A stretch of 64,000 nt of DNA, from positions 124,001-188,000 of the forward strand of contig NZ_VZZJ01000004.1 in assembly GCF_008806345.1 (NCBI RefSeq). The letters are read 5' to 3'. The notes under the pieces are model-generated. The model was given only the letters and a program-made list of their open reading frames with translations, was not told the origin of the DNA and searched no databases. Positions 54,414-63,167 of the stretch are shown in pieces; the first letter of the stretch is position 1; every line of letters begins with the position of its first letter. The stretch is from Methylobacterium planeticum. GTDB taxonomy: Bacteria; Pseudomonadota; Alphaproteobacteria; Rhizobiales; Beijerinckiaceae. Both the position numbers and the translations under genes were made by a program.

Positions 54414-55042
54414 GCCACCGTCTCCTCACCGGCCGGGTCGTGATCGCGACCCACAACGCGGGCAAGCTCGTGGAGATTCGCGAACTCCTCGCGCCCTTCG
54501 GCGTCGAGGCGGTGTCGGCGGGCGAGCTGAACCTGCCCGAGCCCGAGGAGACCGGCACGATGTTCGCCGAGAACGCGGCGATCAAGGCGCTCGCGGCCGC
54601 GACGGCCTCGGGGCTTCCGGCCTTCGCGGACGATTCCGGCCTCTGCGTCGACGCCCTCGACGGGGCGCCGGGCCTGTTCTCGGCCCGCTGGGCCGGCCCC
54701 GGGAAGGACTTCTCCGGCGCCATGGCGCGGATCGCGGAGGAACTCGACCGGCGCGGCGCCACGAACCGGCGCGCCCATTTCGTCTCCGCCCTCGTCATCG
54801 CCTGGCCCGACGGCCACACGGAGTTGTTCGAGGGCCGGGTCTTCGGAGACCTCGTGCAGCCGCGGGGCGTGGCCGGGTTCGGTTACGACCCGATGTTCCG
54901 GCCGGACGGCTTCGACCGCACCTTCGGGGAGATCTCCTCCGAGGAGAAGCACGGGGTCGATTGGCAGAGCGGCAACGCCCTCTCGCACCGGGCCCGCGCC
55001 TTCGTGAGCCTGGCGGCGGCCTGCCTGCGGCGCCCGGCCTGA
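54410..55042 (+). CDS. rdgB: XTP/dITP diphosphatase (RdgB/HAM1)
   Basis: The GTG at 54410 overlaps the rph stop and gives 210 residues. Marks are [65 protein letters not shown] and SHRARAF. It hydrolyses inosine and xanthosine triphosphates to keep them out of DNA. Part of the rph-rdgB-hemW operon. Confidence 0.95.
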   Translation: MSHRLLTGRVVIATHNAGKLVEIRELLAPFGVEAVSAGELNLPEPEETGTMFAENAAIKALAAATASGLPAFADDSGLCVDALDGAPGLFSARWAGPGKDFSGAMARIAEELDRRGATNRRAHFVSALVIAWPDGHTELFEGRVFGDLVQPRGVAGFGYDPMFRPDGFDRTFGEISSEEKHGVDWQSGNALSHRARAFVSLAAACLRRPA

Positions 55043-55107
55043 GCGTTCAGGCCGGGTCAACACGGTTCGGCATTGCCAAACCGGGGATCCGCGCGCACAT
55101 CCGCCCC

Positions 55108-56286
55108 ATGAGCGAACCCTCCGGCCCGGACCATCCGACCCGCGATGCGGGCTTCGGGGTCTACGTGCATTGGCCCTTCTGCGCCTCGAAGTGCCCCTAT
55201 TGCGACTTCAACAGCCACGTGCGCCGCGCGCCCGTGGACGAGGCCCGCTTCCTGAGGGCGTTCCGGACCGAGATCCGGCACGTGGCCGCGCGCACGCCCG
55301 GCCGCACCGTGTCGAGCGTGTTCCTCGGGGGCGGCACGCCCTCGCTGATGCAGCCCGCCACCGTGGCGGGCCTCCTCGACGCGATCGCGGGGGCATGGGG
55401 CACGGCGCCGGATGTCGAGATCACCCTCGAGGCGAACCCGACGAGCGTCGAGGCGGGCCGCTTCCGCGGCTACCGGGCGGCCGGGGTCAACCGGGTCTCC
55501 CTCGGGGTGCAGGCCCTCGACGACGCTTCGCTGAGGAGTCTCGGCCGCCTCCACACCGCCGAGGAGGCGATGACGGCCGTGCGCACGGCGGCGGCCCATT
55601 TCGAGCGCTATTCCTTCGACCTGATTTATGCCCGGCCCCAGCAGACCCCCGCGGCCTGGGGGGCGGAGCTCGCCGAGGCCATCGCGCGGGCGGCCGAGCA
55701 CCTGTCGCTGTACCAGCTCACCATCGAGCCGGGCACGCCCTTCCACGGCCTCGCCGCCGCGGGCAAGCTCGTGCCCCCCGACGAGGAGACGGCGCGCGCC
55801 CTCTACGAAGTGACACAGGAGACCTGCGCCCGGGCCGGGCTGCCGGCCTACGAGATCTCGAACCACGCGCGCCCCGGCGCGCAGTCGCGGCACAACCTGC
55901 TCTACTGGCGCTACGGCGAGTATGCGGGAATCGGCCCCGGGGCCCATGGCCGGCTCGTGACGGCGACCGGCCGCCTCGGAACGGTCACCGAGCGCGCCCC
56001 CGAGGCCTGGCTCGCACAGGTGGAGGCCGACGGCCACGGCATCGTCGAGACGGAGGGCCTGAGCGCCGCGGACCAGGGCGACGAGTTCCTGATGATGGGG
56101 CTTCGCCTCGCCGAGGGCATCGACCCGGACCGCTACGCCGCCCTGAAGGGCCGCCCCCTCGATCCTGCCCGGCTCGCCGCCCTCCTGGGCGACGGCTTGC
56201 TGGCGCGGCTGCCGGATGGGCGCCTCGCGGCGACGCCCCGGGGGGCGCCGGTGCTCAACGCGGTGGTGGCCGAACTCGCGGCCTGA
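55108..56286 (+). CDS. hemW: HemW-family radical SAM protein (heme chaperone)
   Basis: The ATG at 55108 gives 392 residues and begins with VYVHWPFCASKCPYCDF, in which Cys25, Cys29 and Cys32 form the radical-SAM CX3CX2C. Other marks are FLGGGTPSL, LEANPTS and SFDLIYARPQQT. HemW, once taken for coproporphyrinogen III oxidase (HemN), passes heme to respiratory enzymes; the missing HemN N-terminal features favour HemW. 65 bp after rdgB. Convergent with the LpoA-like gene. Confidence 0.92.
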   Translation: MSEPSGPDHPTRDAGFGVYVHWPFCASKCPYCDFNSHVRRAPVDEARFLRAFRTEIRHVAARTPGRTVSSVFLGGGTPSLMQPATVAGLLDAIAGAWGTAPDVEITLEANPTSVEAGRFRGYRAAGVNRVSLGVQALDDASLRSLGRLHTAEEAMTAVRTAAAHFERYSFDLIYARPQQTPAAWGAELAEAIARAAEHLSLYQLTIEPGTPFHGLAAAGKLVPPDEETARALYEVTQETCARAGLPAYEISNHARPGAQSRHNLLYWRYGEYAGIGPGAHGRLVTATGRLGTVTERAPEAWLAQVEADGHGIVETEGLSAADQGDEFLMMGLRLAEGIDPDRYAALKGRPLDPARLAALLGDGLLARLPDGRLAATPRGAPVLNAVVAELAA

Positions 56287-56307
56287 CGCCCCCTTCGCCC
56301 GACCCCG

Positions 56308-57537
56308 TCAGGTGCCGGATTTGGCGAGGGTCCGCGGCGCCGGGCTGACCACGGCCGCGGCGTTGCTGCGGATCTCGTAGACCGCGAGCGAGCGGTCGCT
56401 CAGCCCCTCCGGCCGGAACCGGAAGGTGCCGTCGATGCCCGAGAAGCCGGCGGGGTTCGTGAGCGTCGCCTCGGCGAAGCGCTGGGTGCCGTATTGCCGG
56501 CTGAGCGCCGCGGTGAGCGAGACGGCATCGTAGGCCAGGGAGGCGACGCGCGGCGGGTTCGTTCCGAAGCGCGCCTGGTAGCGGCCCGCGAAGTTTCCGA
56601 AGCCCCCGGCATCGGCCGCCGCGAACCACGCGCCCTGCAGAGCCGGGAGGGCGAAGACCCGCGGCTCGTTCCAGACCGCCGTGCCGAGGGGACGGACCCG
56701 GCCGGGCGAGAACCCGGCCCTGGTCAGCGCGGCGGCCACGACCGTGAGCCCGTCCGGCGTCTCGGGCAGGAACAGGGCATCGGCCTGCGGCGTCGGTCCG
56801 GTGATCACGCTCGCCATGCGCTGAATTGCCGGCGCCGGCGCGCCGGGCGCGTAGCGCTCGATGGCGGCGAGCCGCGCGCCCTTGCGCACCACCGCCTCGC
56901 GGAACTGCGCCTCGACGGCATTGCCGTAGGAATTCTCCGGGATCAGCGCCGCGAAGGAGCGCCGGCCCGAGGCGACGGCTTCGTCGACGATGCGGTCGAC
57001 CTCCGCCTGCGGCAGGAAGCTCAGGAGGTAGACGCCCCGGCCCGCCACGTTCGCATCGGTCGAGAAGGCGATGACGGGCTTTCCGGCGTTGCGGGCCGGG
57101 AGCGAGGCGGCCTGAACGTTGGCGGCGAAGAGCGGGCCGAGGACCAGTTCCGCGCCTTCCGCGAGACCGGCCTGCGCCGCCTCGCGCGCGCCGTCCGGCG
57201 ACCCGCGGTCGTCCTTGACCAGGATCTGCAGGTCCGGCTGCTGGAATTCCTGCATGGCGAGCTCGACCGCGTTGCGCATCGCCGAGCCGAGCGCCGCGCC
57301 CTGGCCGGTGAGGGGCACGACCAGCGCGACCTTCACGGTGCCGGTGCCGATCCGTGTCCCGGAGGCACCGGCGGACGGCGCATCGCCGGCCGGCCCGAGA
57401 TCCGCCTGCGGCACCGGTGCCGACCGGGTCGTGCGCGGCCCGTCCGGACCGCCGATGCAGGCCCCGAGGCTCGCCATCAGCATCAGGGCCGCACCGCCAC
57501 GCGCGACGCGTGCGTGCCACGAGCGTGTCCGCGCCAT
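56308..57537 (-). CDS. LpoA-like/Peripla_BP_6 lipoprotein (penicillin-binding protein activator)
   Basis: Codes for 409 residues with a lipobox (SLGAC, Cys27). The rest is a periplasmic-binding-protein fold of the leucine-binding type (VKVALVVPLTGQGAALGSAMRNAVELAMQEF, KPVIAFSTDANVAGRGVYLLSF). In alphaproteobacteria this gene sits beside rsmI and yraN, as here divergently, and in enterobacteria the equivalent lpoA activates PBP1a. That function is inferred. It could alternatively be an amino-acid ABC binding protein, but no ABC genes are adjacent. Confidence 0.8.
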   Translation of the reverse strand: MARTRSWHARVARGGAALMLMASLGACIGGPDGPRTTRSAPVPQADLGPAGDAPSAGASGTRIGTGTVKVALVVPLTGQGAALGSAMRNAVELAMQEFQQPDLQILVKDDRGSPDGAREAAQAGLAEGAELVLGPLFAANVQAASLPARNAGKPVIAFSTDANVAGRGVYLLSFLPQAEVDRIVDEAVASGRRSFAALIPENSYGNAVEAQFREAVVRKGARLAAIERYAPGAPAPAIQRMASVITGPTPQADALFLPETPDGLTVVAAALTRAGFSPGRVRPLGTAVWNEPRVFALPALQGAWFAAADAGGFGNFAGRYQARFGTNPPRVASLAYDAVSLTAALSRQYGTQRFAEATLTNPAGFSGIDGTFRFRPEGLSDRSLAVYEIRSNAAAVVSPAPRTLAKSGT

Positions 57538-57668
57538 CCCCGATCTCCGTCCCGACCCCGTTCAGGAAGGGATAAAGTCTGAGCCCGAAAAGTAAACGCG
57601 CGGAAACAAGGCGTGGACGAAGTCGTGGATGACCGTTGCCAAATTCCGCCAGCCGCCGCGGCGTGCGA

Positions 57669-58643
57669 ATGTCCCCCGCGATGACGCAGCGAATCGACAG
57701 ACACTCCAGGCGCCGCCCCGATCCGAGCAGGACGAGGCCGACCGCCACCTTCACGGCCTTCGGGCTCGCGGCGGAGGCGGAGCCCCTCACCGCCGGACTG
57801 CACGTGGTGGCGACCCCGATCGGCAACCTGCGCGACGTCTCGTTCCGGGCGCTCGCCACCCTGGCCGCCGCCGACGCGGTGCTGGCGGAGGACACGCGCG
57901 TCACCCGCACGCTCCTGATGCATTACGGGATCACGACGCCGCTGGTCGCCTACCACGACCACTCGAACGCCGCCGTACGCGAGCGGATGGTGGCGCGGAT
58001 GCAGGCCGGGGAGGCCCTGGCACTGGTCTCCGATGCCGGCACGCCGCTGGTCTCGGATCCGGGCTTCAAGCTCGTCCAGGCTGCCATCGAGGCCGGGATC
58101 CCGGTGACGCCGATCCCCGGCCCCTCGGCGGTGATGACCGCGATCGTCGCGGCCGGCCTGCCGACGGACCGCTTCTTCTTCGAGGGCTTCCTGGCGCAGA
58201 AAAGCGGCGCGCGCCGCACCCGCCTTTCGGCGCTCGCCACCGTGCCGGGCACCCTGGTACTGTTCGAATCACCGCACCGCCTTCCCGAGATGCTGGCCGA
58301 CGCCGCCGCCGTGCTTGGGGCCGCGCGCCCGGCCGCCGTGGCGCGCGAACTGACCAAGCTCTACGAGACGATCCGACGCGGCACACTCGGCAGCCTCGCC
58401 GAGACCTTCGCGGAGGAGGGGGCACCGAAGGGGGAGGTGGTGGTCGTCATCGGGACGAGCCCCCCGGACGAGACCGTCGGCGAGGCGCAGGATGCCGACC
58501 TCGACGCGGCGATCGAGGCGGCCCTGGCGCGCCATTCGATCAAGGATGCGGCGAGCCTCGTCGCGGACGAGACCGGCCAGCCGCGCCGCGTGGTCTATGC
58601 CCGCGCCCTCGCGCTCGCCCGGCGCGGCGATGCCGAATCGTAA
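57669..58643 (+). CDS. rsmI: 16S rRNA (cytidine1402-2'-O)-methyltransferase RsmI
   Basis: The ATG at 57669 gives 324 residues; another ATG at 57681 is equally possible, and the TTG at 57636 is unlikely. The tetrapyrrole-methylase fold begins [20 protein letters not shown], continues [24 protein letters not shown] and [16 protein letters not shown], then FEGFLAQK and [11 protein letters not shown]. RsmI methylates C1402 of 16S rRNA. It overlaps yraN by 14 bp. Confidence 0.94.
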   Translation: MSPAMTQRIDRHSRRRPDPSRTRPTATFTAFGLAAEAEPLTAGLHVVATPIGNLRDVSFRALATLAAADAVLAEDTRVTRTLLMHYGITTPLVAYHDHSNAAVRERMVARMQAGEALALVSDAGTPLVSDPGFKLVQAAIEAGIPVTPIPGPSAVMTAIVAAGLPTDRFFFEGFLAQKSGARRTRLSALATVPGTLVLFESPHRLPEMLADAAAVLGAARPAAVARELTKLYETIRRGTLGSLAETFAEEGAPKGEVVVVIGTSPPDETVGEAQDADLDAAIEAALARHSIKDAASLVADETGQPRRVVYARALALARRGDAES

Positions 58644-59022
58644 GCTCGCCGACCCGGAGGCGCGCCGACGGGCCACCTACGGCCATGGGCGCCGCAGCGA
58701 GTGGCTCGCCCTCGCCGCGCTGATGCTCAAGGGCTACCGGCCCCTGGCCCTGCGCTTCGCGGCAAGCGGCGGGGAGATCGACCTGATCGTCCGGAGGGGC
58801 TCGACCATCGCGTTCGTGGAGGTGAAGGCGAGGCCCACGCTGATCGCCGCGCAGGAGGCGATCGGCGCGGTCAAGCGGCGGCGCTTCTCACGGGCCGTGC
58901 GGGCCTGGCTCGGTCGAAACCCGGCGCATGCGGGCCTCACCCTTCGGGCGGACGCGGTGTTCGTCGCGGGGCGCACCTGGCCGGTCCACCTCACGGACGC
59001 CTTCCCGATCGAGGACCTGTAG
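58630..59022 (+). CDS. YraN/UPF0102-family endonuclease-like protein
   Basis: The ATG at 58630 overlaps the rsmI end and gives 130 residues. The fold marks are [46 protein letters not shown], the PD-(D/E)XK-like set (Glu-Asp... EVK). The family is related to Holliday-junction resolvase-like nucleases, but its role is not established. It is usually next to rsmI. Convergent with the response regulator, 5 bp away. Confidence 0.92.
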   Translation: MPNRKLADPEARRRATYGHGRRSEWLALAALMLKGYRPLALRFAASGGEIDLIVRRGSTIAFVEVKARPTLIAAQEAIGAVKRRRFSRAVRAWLGRNPAHAGLTLRADAVFVAGRTWPVHLTDAFPIEDL

Positions 59023-59027
59023 TGGCC

Positions 59028-59417
59028 TCAGCCGCGGGCGGCGCTGATCGCGGAGATCAGGGTCCGCTTCAGGTCGGCCTGGCTGAAGGGCTTCTGGACG
59101 ACGGGCCGGTCGCGGAACGGCTCGCGGATGCCGGCGCCGCCATAGCCCGTGGAGAACACGAGCGGCAGGTCGCGCTTCGCGATGGCCTCGGCCACCGGGT
59201 AGATCGGCTCACCCGCGACGTTCACGTCGAGGATCGCGACTTCGAAGGTCTCGGCCTGCGCCATCTCGAGGGCCGTGGACAGGCGTGCCGCGGGACCGAC
59301 GACGGTGCAGCCGAAATCGAGCAGCATGTCCTCGAGCAGCATCGAGATCGCCGCCTCGTCCTCGACGACGAGAACCCGAGCCCCGTTGAGCAGTTCGTCG
59401 TTTGCTTCCGCACTCAC
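59028..59417 (-). CDS. Single-domain response regulator
   Basis: The GTG at 59417 gives 129 residues; the frame runs up to an ATG at 59501, but codon choice there is unlike a gene and a GGGAAG Shine-Dalgarno lies before the GTG. The receiver has ARVLVVEDEAAISMLLEDML with acidic pair, phosphoacceptor Asp in VAILDVNVAGE, Thr in VFSTGYGG and Lys in VVQKPFSQ. No output domain. Such proteins often relay phosphate from HWE kinases, so it may be a partner for one elsewhere in the genome. Confidence 0.85.
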   Translation of the reverse strand: MSAEANDELLNGARVLVVEDEAAISMLLEDMLLDFGCTVVGPAARLSTALEMAQAETFEVAILDVNVAGEPIYPVAEAIAKRDLPLVFSTGYGGAGIREPFRDRPVVQKPFSQADLKRTLISAISAARG

Positions 59418-59720
59418 GCCGGGTGGTCTTCCCTTGGATCCGTTCCGGTGCTGGAACGCTGCCTTTGGAGGATCAGTCTTGTGGAGGATCGCCGCGCCCA
59501 ACGGGCGAGCGGTCCGGGCGGCACCAGAGACGCCACCCCGGCCCGGCCTTGCGACCGCGCCAGGACATGCGAGCCGTCGCCCGTAAAAGGGAGCGTGTCA
59601 AGCGCCGTGCGGCGCTCGCATGCACAGCTTCCGGCAGCGATGTTACTCCGTGATACATTTTCCCGCCGAAGTGCGGCATGCTTGCATCCCGTGCAGCGAC
59701 CTCAACCGACGATTGACCGC

Positions 59721-60653
59721 ATGGCAACGCGATCCGGATTGACGCGCAGGCACGCGCTTGCGACCCTTGCCGCCGTCGCCGGGCCGGTCCCGGCACGGGC
59801 CCAGCCGGGCGCCCGGCCGCTGGTGGTGGCCTCGAAGAGCGACACCGAGGGGGCGCTCACCGGCAGCATGATCGCGCTCTGCCTCGAGGATCTCGGCATT
59901 CCGGTCGAGCGCCGCCTCGGCCTCGGGCCGACCCTGATCGTGCGCTCGGCGCTGCTCGCGGGTGATATCGACGTCTATCCGGAATATACCGGCAACGGCG
60001 CCTTCTTCACCGGCACCGAGACCGATCCGGCCTGGAAGGTGCCGGAGCGCGCCTACGAGACGATCCGGCGGGCGGATGCCGGGCTCGGGCTCGTCTGGCT
60101 GCCGCGTGCGCCGGCCAACAACACCTGGCTGATCGCGGTCCAGGGGGCGCTCGCCCGGCGCGAAGGCATGAGGAGCATGGCGGATTTCGCCGAGGCCGTG
60201 CGGCGCGGCCTCATCCTCCTCGCGGCGTCGACGGAATTCGTGGAGAGCCCCGCAGCCCTCCCGTCCTTCGAGGCGGCCTACGAATTCGCCCTGCCGATGA
60301 GCCGCATCATCAGCCTGCCCGGCGGCGATACCGCCGTCACGGCCCGCGCGGCGGCTCAGGGCATCAGCGGCGTCAATGCCGGCATGGTCTACGGCACCGA
60401 CGGCGCGCTCGACGTCCTCGACCTGACGGTGATGAGCGATCCGAAGGCGGCGCAGATCGTCTACGAGGTCGCGCCGGTGATCCGAGCCGATGCGCTCGCG
60501 CGCTTTCCGGCGATCCGGGACAAGCTCGGCCCGGTCTTCGCCGGGCTCGACGCCGCGACGCTGCGGCGCCTGAACGCCCGCATCTCGGTGGATGGCCAAG
60601 TCGCCGAGGCCGTGGCACGGGATTATCTGCGCACCGAGGGCCATCTCGGGTGA
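59721..60653 (+). CDS. OsmF/YehZ-type glycine-betaine ABC substrate-binding protein
   Basis: The ATG at 59721 gives 310 residues with a possible Tat or Sec signal (TRRHALATLAAVAGPVPARAQ). The OpuAC-like fold includes VASKSDTEGALTGSMIALCLEDLG, DIDVYPEYTGNGAFF and GVNAGMVYGTDGALDVLDL. In YehZ-type systems the ligand may not be betaine with high affinity. It precedes two permease genes but is separated from them by 255 bp with a 13-bp repeat. Confidence 0.85.
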   Translation: MATRSGLTRRHALATLAAVAGPVPARAQPGARPLVVASKSDTEGALTGSMIALCLEDLGIPVERRLGLGPTLIVRSALLAGDIDVYPEYTGNGAFFTGTETDPAWKVPERAYETIRRADAGLGLVWLPRAPANNTWLIAVQGALARREGMRSMADFAEAVRRGLILLAASTEFVESPAALPSFEAAYEFALPMSRIISLPGGDTAVTARAAAQGISGVNAGMVYGTDGALDVLDLTVMSDPKAAQIVYEVAPVIRADALARFPAIRDKLGPVFAGLDAATLRRLNARISVDGQVAEAVARDYLRTEGHLG

Positions 60654-60719
60654 GGCGACCGCCGGCTTGCCCCGGAATTGGAAGGCGGCATCATCCTTGC
60701 GGCACTTTCTGCGCGCGGC

Positions 60720-60755
60720 ACGATCTTGCGGAACGATCCTGCGGAACGATCTTGG
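60720..60755 (+). repeat. 13-bp tandem repeat between the binding-protein and permease genes
   Basis: ACGATCTTGCGGA (60720-60732), then ACGATCCTGCGGA (60733-60745), then ACGATCTTGG. The 255-bp gap (60654-60908) has no gene and otherwise no recognised element. Confidence 0.7.
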
Positions 60756-60908
60756 CCGTCGGCACCCACGCGGCGTTCCTGCGCCGAGGGTTCGCGGCCG
60801 AATCCGCAACCCGCCTGTGAGAGGCGACGTAGGAGCGAGCGACGACACGAACCCCGTGCCCGCGAGCGCGGTGTCGACCGCATCGGCCCAGAGTGAGGTG
60901 AGGTCCGC

Positions 60909-62096
60909 TTGGCGGAGAACCTGTCGTTTCTAGCCCCGATGCGGATCCTGCGCGGGACCGATCCGGGCCGGGTCGCGGCGATCCTGGCGGCGATCGCCGT
61001 GATCGGCGCGCTCTACGGGCTGCCCTTGCTGCGGCTTGCCGCCAACCGCCTCGTCGTCGGCGATCCGGTCTTCGCGGGTGAGAGCTTCGGCGCGGAGATC
61101 CACGCAGCGGCCGGCCTCACGGTAGCGGCGACGCTGATCTTCGGCGGGAGCCGTTCGGAGATCGGCGGCGCCGGCGCGGTGACGCTCCTCCTCTCCGCCT
61201 TCGCGCTCCTCACCCTCGGCCTCGGATCGACGGCGGCGGACCTCCTGTCCGGCGAGCCGCCGGCCGCTCGGGCGAGCCTGGCCTCCGGCGCGTGGCTCGC
61301 CTTCGCGTGCCTCGCGGTCGCACTGGCGATCGCGGTCGGGCGCGCGAGCCGTCCCTGGCTCGGCGCCCTCGCGGCCGGCGGAGCGGTGTTGATCCTCGTC
61401 GTCGCGGGCCGGTCGGGCGCCCTCGACGGATTGTCGCTCGCGGTGGAACTGCGCGCCCGCCGCGAAGCCGTCCTGACGGCGATCCTGCAGCACGGGCTGC
61501 TCTCGGGTGGGGCGCTGCTCCTGGGGGCGCTCGGCGCCGGGCTTCTCGCCGCGTGGCGGCGGGCGCAGGGGCTCGTCGAGATCCTGGTCGGCGGCATCCA
61601 GGTGGTTCCGGCCGTGGCCCTGCTCGGGGTCCTGGTGACCCTGGCGTCCGGAGCCTTGCACGCATGGCCGCAGCTGCGCGGCCTGGGCCTGAGCGCCCTC
61701 GGCCCCGTTCCGGCGCTGATCGGCATCGCCGCCTACCTGCTGCTGCCGCTCTGGCGCGGCGTGACGCTCGCTCTGCGGGCGCCCGACGCGGCGACCCTCG
61801 ATGCGGCGACGGCGCTCGGGCTCCGGCCGCGCCAGATCCTGGCTCAGGTCCGGTTGCCCCTTGGCGCGCCGGTCCTGATCGGCGCCCTGCGGGTGGCCGC
61901 GGTCCAGAGCATCGGGCTCGCGACCCTCGGCGCCCTCGTGGGTGCGGGCGGGCTCGGCCAGATCGTGTTCGAGGGCATGGCGCAGTTCGCCCCCGACCTG
62001 ATCCTCCTCGGAGCGATCCCGGTGATCGCCCTGTCGCTGGCCGTCGAGAGCGGCCTCGCACGGGCCGAGGCTGCGGCACGCCGGTGGTCCGCGTGA
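60909..62096 (+). CDS. ABC transporter permease (OpuC/YehW type) with extra N-terminal helices
   Basis: The TTG at 60909 has a strong Shine-Dalgarno (GAGGTGAGG) and gives 395 residues; the ATG at 60939 has none and is the alternative. The N-terminal half has several extra helices. The C-terminal half is a standard permease domain with the EAA loop (AATALGLRPRQILAQVRLPLGAPVLIGALRVA). It would import an osmolyte together with the binding protein. Overlaps the second permease by GTGA. Confidence 0.85.
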   Translation: MAENLSFLAPMRILRGTDPGRVAAILAAIAVIGALYGLPLLRLAANRLVVGDPVFAGESFGAEIHAAAGLTVAATLIFGGSRSEIGGAGAVTLLLSAFALLTLGLGSTAADLLSGEPPAARASLASGAWLAFACLAVALAIAVGRASRPWLGALAAGGAVLILVVAGRSGALDGLSLAVELRARREAVLTAILQHGLLSGGALLLGALGAGLLAAWRRAQGLVEILVGGIQVVPAVALLGVLVTLASGALHAWPQLRGLGLSALGPVPALIGIAAYLLLPLWRGVTLALRAPDAATLDAATALGLRPRQILAQVRLPLGAPVLIGALRVAAVQSIGLATLGALVGAGGLGQIVFEGMAQFAPDLILLGAIPVIALSLAVESGLARAEAAARRWSA

Positions 62097-62815
62097 GCCG
62101 TCTGCGCCCGGTCCTCGGGCCAGCCCTCGCGGGCATCTTCCTGGTGATCGTCAGCCACCCGCGCGTCGCGCGGACGATCGTCGGCTGGCTCGGGGAGGCG
62201 CCGCGCCGGGCCCTCGACCCCGCCTACCTGTCCGCCCTCGCCCTGAACCATCTGCTGCTTGCCGGGAGCGGCCTGATCCTCGTGGCGTCAGCCGGGGTCG
62301 GGCTCGGGGTCGTGGCGACCCGGGAGCGGGGCGCACGCCTGCGCGGCGGGATCGACACGGTGGCGGCGGCGGCGCAGGCCGTGCCGCCGGTCGTCGTCGT
62401 GGCGCTTGCGCTGCCGATCCTCGGCTTCGGCGGCCCGCCGACCCTCCTGGCCCTGGCCTGCTACGGTATCATGCCGGTGTTGCGCGGCACCGTCGGGGCC
62501 CTCGAAGGCGTGCCCCGGGAGGCGCGCGAGGCCGCGACCGCGATGGGGATGACCCGGCCGCAGATCCTCTCCCGGGTCGAGCTGCCGCTCGCCGCGCCGG
62601 CCATCATCGAGACCCTGAGGACGGCCCTCGTCCTCGCCGTGGCCACGGCTGCGGTCGGGGCGCTCGCGGGCGCGGCGACGCTCGGAACGCCGATCGTCGC
62701 CGGCCTCCAGAACCAGAACCTCGTGCCGATGCTGCAGGGTGCTGCGGCCACGGCCGCGCTCGCTTTCCTGTGCGACGCCGCGATGCTCGGTCTCGCGGCC
62801 CTCACACGCCGCTGA
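62093..62815 (+). CDS. ABC transporter permease (OpuC/YehW type)
   Basis: The GTG at 62093 overlaps the first permease stop and gives 240 residues with five or six helices. The EAA loop is clear (EAATAMGMTRPQILSRVELPLAAPAIIETLRTAL). It pairs with the first permease. No ATPase gene follows: the next gene is on the other strand and overlaps the permease end by 14 bp, so the ATPase must be encoded elsewhere or be lost. Confidence 0.87.
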   Translation: MSRLRPVLGPALAGIFLVIVSHPRVARTIVGWLGEAPRRALDPAYLSALALNHLLLAGSGLILVASAGVGLGVVATRERGARLRGGIDTVAAAAQAVPPVVVVALALPILGFGGPPTLLALACYGIMPVLRGTVGALEGVPREAREAATAMGMTRPQILSRVELPLAAPAIIETLRTALVLAVATAAVGALAGAATLGTPIVAGLQNQNLVPMLQGAAATAALAFLCDAAMLGLAALTRR

Positions 62816-63056
62816 GCACAGCGCCGATCGTTTCGGTCTCCAGCGTCATCGTCGTGCGGAAGACGGGGCCGCGCCGGTGCTCGCGCACGGTGGCGACGAA
62901 CACCTGCGACCGGCCGCTCGGCAGGCTCGCGGTCGCGAGGTCGTGCAGGATCTCGCCGGCGGCGATCCGGGCGGCGCCGTCATCCTCCAGGACAAGCCCC
63001 TCGAGATCCTGAGAGGGATTTCCGCAGATGAGCATGTCGAAAAAGTATCGCGGCAT
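62802..63056 (-). CDS. DUF6894-type small protein
   Basis: Codes for 84 residues beginning MPRYFFDMLICGNPSQDLEG, then LEDDGAARIAAGEILHDLATA. This is the pattern of small alphaproteobacterial DUF6894 proteins, whose role is unknown. Its end overlaps the end of the convergent permease gene by 14 bp. The 111 bp upstream, to the L,D-transpeptidase, hold nothing recognised. Confidence 0.7.
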   Translation of the reverse strand: MPRYFFDMLICGNPSQDLEGLVLEDDGAARIAAGEILHDLATASLPSGRSQVFVATVREHRRGPVFRTTMTLETETIGAVLSGV

Positions 63057-63167
63057 GCGCGCGAGCTTCGCCGCCGCCGGGTTTCCTGCATTAACGCAGG
63101 TTACGGTCTGGCCGAAATCGTCGTCCGGCGACCGCCGGACGATCGATTCCGCTGGGGAGCCAAGGAA

